Origin: UTCHB3 sp964531325
GTDB taxonomy: Bacteria; Bacteroidota; Ignavibacteria; Ignavibacteriales; Ignavibacteriaceae
Length of the DNA: 64,000 bases
Direction of reading: 5' to 3'
NCBI GenBank assembly: GCA_964531325.1
Contig: CAZHCW010000003.1
Location: 171,116 to 235,115 of the forward strand
In this document: in pieces, positions 61,893 to 64,000 of the stretch
Position numbering within the stretch: the first letter of the stretch is position 1
Layout: each line of letters begins with the position of its first letter
The notes under the pieces: generated by a model
The model's input: the letters and a program-made list of their open reading frames with translations, nothing else
Database searches by the model: none
What the model was told of the DNA's origin: nothing
Made by a program: the position numbers and the translations under genes

Positions 61893-62495
61893 TTAATTAA
61901 ATGTTACTGCGGTTGTGAGAGCCGAAACAAGAAGATTATTATACTCTTTTTCGGAAATCTCAACAGCACCAAATAATTCCAGATGTGGATTTAGAAGCTG
62001 GACATCAAGTAACACAAACCCTCTTTTTACAAGTCTTTCAATCAAAAAAGCCAGAGCTATTTTCGAGCCCTGGCTTTTTTTTGTAAACATCGATTCTCCA
62101 AAAAATGCACCACCGATATTAATTCCATACAGCCCGCCAAGAAGATCGTCGCCTCTGAAAACTTCATAGGTAAACAGATAACCGAGTTCAAAAAGTTGCC
62201 GGTAGGCATCCTTGAGATTTCCGCTAATCCATGTCTCTTCACGGTCTGCACATCCGTCGATAACCCTGTCAAAATCATCATTGATTCTGATGTCGAACCT
62301 CCCCGATCTTAGCTCTTTTTTAAGCGATCTGGGGATGTGGAAGTTGTCAAGTGGAATTATCGCCCGTTTGTTGGGTTTATACCAGTTTACCTCGGGGTCA
62401 TCTTTGCTCTCAGCCATGGGAAAAGCACCCATGGAGTAGAGTTTAAGCATGTTCCCCGGGGAGAGCATATCCTCGTTGTTGAATTGATCACTCAT
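61893..62495 (-). CDS. aat: Leucyl/phenylalanyl-tRNA--protein transferase
   Basis: The 200-residue protein matches Aat: YSMGAFPMAESKDDPEVNWY at the N-terminus, RAIIPLDNFHIPRSLKK, TWISGNLKDAYRQLFELGY, GGLYGINIGGAFFGESMF and LNPHLELFGAVEIS. It conjugates Leu or Phe to the N-terminal Arg or Lys of proteins, creating an N-degron for ClpAP. The HSVE stretch of classical enzymes reads FTYE here, keeping the Glu. The ATG overlaps the end of the upstream DUF2721 gene. A strong terminator-like hairpin lies inside the coding sequence (separate entry). Confidence 0.92.
   Translation of the reverse strand: MSDQFNNEDMLSPGNMLKLYSMGAFPMAESKDDPEVNWYKPNKRAIIPLDNFHIPRSLKKELRSGRFDIRINDDFDRVIDGCADREETWISGNLKDAYRQLFELGYLFTYEVFRGDDLLGGLYGINIGGAFFGESMFTKKSQGSKIALAFLIERLVKRGFVLLDVQLLNPHLELFGAVEISEKEYNNLLVSALTTAVTFN
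62044..62082. terminator. Bidirectional terminator-like hairpin inside aat
   Basis: AAAAAAGCCAG (62044-62054) pairs with CTGGCTTTTTT (62070-62080), and GCT (62056-62058) with AGC (62066-62068), leaving one mismatch and a 7-base loop. T-runs flank it on both strands. On the plus strand it would end the lipoprotein-Trm112 transcript; on the minus strand it could cut aat mRNA short. Confidence 0.7.
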
Positions 62496-62967
62496 CGGCT
62501 TTCAGTTCAAACCCTACAATTTGGAATCCTTTAATTGATTCCCTTGCAGCAAATATGATCCCAAGAAGCACAATGATCATACCGATTACAAAAAAGATCA
62601 ACGAGATGATGCCAAAATTGATGTATTCTGTTTTGGTCATTATCAGTCCAAGTCCAATCCAAATCGAAGTGATAACAAAAGCTCCCACTCCGGCTGAATA
62701 ACAAACCACTGCATTTTTTACAAGATAAAGTCTTTGATAAAGAGATTGTAATTGCATCGAGATGCTTTTTAATCTCATTTCATCAAAGTACTCAAACTCT
62801 TTTGTATCGGCAGTTTTTGCATATTTTCTTTTTTCTTCGTTCAGGGTTCTTATCCGGTTAACCACAAGAGAATATTTGTTGTTCATGCCGAGTATCAAAA
62901 GACCGCAGGCGGAGATCATTATCCCCGGTGCAAGCATAGCCTGAATTAAAGATGCAACCTGATCCAT
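62488..62967 (-). CDS. DUF2721 membrane protein
   Basis: The 159-residue protein has an N-terminal helix (LIQAMLAPGIMISACGLLIL), the conserved NKYSLVVNRIRTLNEEKRKY segment of DUF2721, and two further helices (VCYSAGVGAFVITSIWIGLG, FGIISLIFFVIGMIIVLLGI). The function is unknown. Its ATG directly abuts the stop of the YIP1-like gene and its stop overlaps the aat start by eight bases, so all three form one operon. Confidence 0.85.
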   Translation of the reverse strand: MDQVASLIQAMLAPGIMISACGLLILGMNNKYSLVVNRIRTLNEEKRKYAKTADTKEFEYFDEMRLKSISMQLQSLYQRLYLVKNAVVCYSAGVGAFVITSIWIGLGLIMTKTEYINFGIISLIFFVIGMIIVLLGIIFAARESIKGFQIVGFELKADE

Positions 62968-63762
62968 TTAGAGTCCAAAATTTTGCAAACCGGGGAATAC
63001 CAGCCCCAAAAGTGCAAGAATAAGATAAAAACCGACCAACATAGAGATTGAGTAGATCACATATTTATTGGTATCGTCTGAATTGGAGATTTTCGCCATA
63101 CCAACACCCGTGAGGTAACAACCCCAAAGTTTAATTGGATCGAGAATTGCAAGCACACTCTTTAGAGGTCCCTTTTCATATCCCATTAATGAAGCAACTG
63201 AGGTATCAGCTATCATTTTTGAGAGAAGCATGGTGAGAATAGTTGATATAACCATTCCACCAATTGCCACAAGTGAAGGGAGAGCATAAGCAATCATCAT
63301 CCCTTTATAAGTTATTGGCGATTGCAAAAACAGTTTGGCAAAAATGAGGTAAATCCCCGCCGCAATAAAAAACATTATAAACCCGCCGATGAAAATGGGG
63401 AGTCCGGTGAAGACATATCCGAGAGGGCCACTCATCATTTCTTTTTGAGTTTCCATCATATCCTCAACTTGTTTAATTTCCGCGGCGCTTTTGTTCTCTT
63501 TTTTCAACTGCTCAATTGTCTGAGCTTTTTGTTTTTCCCACATTGCATTTTTAACTTCGGGGTCAACAAACTTTAGAATTGTAAAAAGTACTGCACCTGC
63601 AAGCAAAATCACAATCGGTAGAAGCCAGTCGGTTGTTTTTAATTCAAATTTTGCAATCGATCCAAAAATCGATTGGGGATTTGTAACCACGCCCATAAAT
63701 TTGTCTGTAAAAGAAAGTTCTTCCTGCAGGAGTTCATCTTCCTGATTGAATTCATTTTCCAT
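62968..63762 (-). CDS. YIP1-family membrane protein
   Basis: The 264-residue protein has an acidic N-terminus, a helix (DWLLPIVILLAGAVLFTILK), a charged loop (about 70-110, KQKAQTIEQLKKENKSAAEI), and four more helices, with FTGLPIFIGGFIMFFIAAGI and MIAYALPSLVAIGGMVIS matching the YIP1 fold and KLWGCYLTGVGMAKIS near the end. YIP1 proteins are poorly characterised in bacteria. It is the first gene of the operon with the DUF2721 gene and aat. The start is ATG 63762. Confidence 0.85.
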   Translation of the reverse strand: MENEFNQEDELLQEELSFTDKFMGVVTNPQSIFGSIAKFELKTTDWLLPIVILLAGAVLFTILKFVDPEVKNAMWEKQKAQTIEQLKKENKSAAEIKQVEDMMETQKEMMSGPLGYVFTGLPIFIGGFIMFFIAAGIYLIFAKLFLQSPITYKGMMIAYALPSLVAIGGMVISTILTMLLSKMIADTSVASLMGYEKGPLKSVLAILDPIKLWGCYLTGVGMAKISNSDDTNKYVIYSISMLVGFYLILALLGLVFPGLQNFGL

Positions 63763-63888
63763 GTTTATCTCTTTTTATTTGATGATGATGATAATCTGTT
63801 AAAACCGGATACTAAAAATATGAAATTTGTTAATAGGAGTAAATTATTTTATTTGAGTGGGGGGGGATTGGTTTTGATTTGTAGGTCT

Positions 63889-64000
63889 CAATAATGATAC
63901 CTGCACTGAAGGAAGTTCACTTTGGTTGGTGATACAAGATAAACAAGGCGGTGTTCCTGAGTTATTCTTCTTGACCAGATACCCGGTCCTAAATATTTAA
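63889..64000 (-). CDS. YoeB/Txe-type toxin, C-terminal fragment cut by the window edge
   Basis: Reading the minus strand, a frame open at the right edge ends at TGA 63889 and encodes GPGIWSRRITQEHRLVYLV, then SPTKVNFLQCRYHY. WSRRI-x-x-EHRLVY followed by CRYHY at the extreme C-terminus is the YoeB signature, including the catalytic His and the terminal Tyr. YoeB is a ribosome-dependent mRNA interferase. The rest of the gene and its expected YefM-type antitoxin lie beyond 64000. Only about 36 residues are visible, but the motif is specific. Confidence 0.85.

Overview
The window looks like chromosomal DNA of a Bacteroidota/Chlorobi-group bacterium, most likely of the Ignavibacteria type. Three large secreted proteins end in the type IX secretion sorting domain with the QNYPNPFNP or QNFPNPFNP signature. 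The propeller-type LytS-like kinase, the YCF48-like and delta-60-like surface propellers, the DUF6150 and DUF4922 proteins and a -7 element of the TAnnTTTG type (upstream of metK) point the same way. Base composition is moderately AT-rich, and many genes lack a strong Shine-Dalgarno sequence. I place the organism by these protein signatures only, not by a marker gene.

Layout. 1-1.7 kb: etfB and the start of etfA. 2-5.8 kb: a translationally coupled LytTR regulator and sensor kinase. 5.9-12.3 kb: two large exported propeller proteins. 12.3-13.8 kb: metK behind a leader with two SAM-II-class riboswitch aptamers, the best discovery in the window. 13.9-16.1 kb: a DUF6150 repeat protein, an enolase-superfamily enzyme and a small exported protein. 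16.2-19.4 kb: an EcoRII-type restriction-modification cassette (vsr, endonuclease, methylase, small XRE regulator with a palindromic operator) carrying a 3' tRNA remnant between regulator and methylase. 19.5-30.2 kb: housekeeping and repair genes (a short dprA-like gene, uvrA, HAD hydrolase, DUF4922 protein, fcl, mntA-hepT, pdeM and an Lhr-type helicase), punctuated by dispersed intergenic repeats. 30.5-32.7 kb: a secreted protein combining a propeller, cohesin-like domains, a dockerin and a sorting domain. 33-36.1 kb: an Old Yellow Enzyme behind paired palindromes, a DnaQ-like exonuclease and asd.

36.2-39.9 kb: an accessory island (XRE-ImmA/IrrE protease, PIN-like protein, PD-(D/E)XK nuclease with an unassigned C-terminal domain) on the opposite strand, separating dapB from asd. 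It ends in two consecutive hairpins and is a candidate defence or toxin-antitoxin locus. 39.9-44.4 kb: dapB, a TPR sensor kinase, an M20 amidohydrolase and msrB. 44.4-46.1 kb: glnA behind repeated ATTAAGGT boxes. 46.3-49.3 kb: a possible structured RNA and a sorted propeller protein. 49.4-56.7 kb: a Tat-exported phosphoesterase, bifunctional ftcD, a carbamoyltransferase-SxtJ-DUF5989 cassette and a DASS transporter. 56.9-63.8 kb: membrane and envelope proteins, an MscS channel, a Trm112-like protein, aat, and DUF2721 and YIP1 proteins. At the right edge lies the 3' end of a YoeB-type toxin gene.

Functional threads: SAM homeostasis (metK leader) beside a SAM-dependent methylase; lysine biosynthesis (dapB and asd) apparently split by an island; several defence or toxin-antitoxin modules (EcoRII R-M, MntA-HepT, XRE-ImmA/PIN/nuclease, YoeB); and a secretion-rich envelope proteome.
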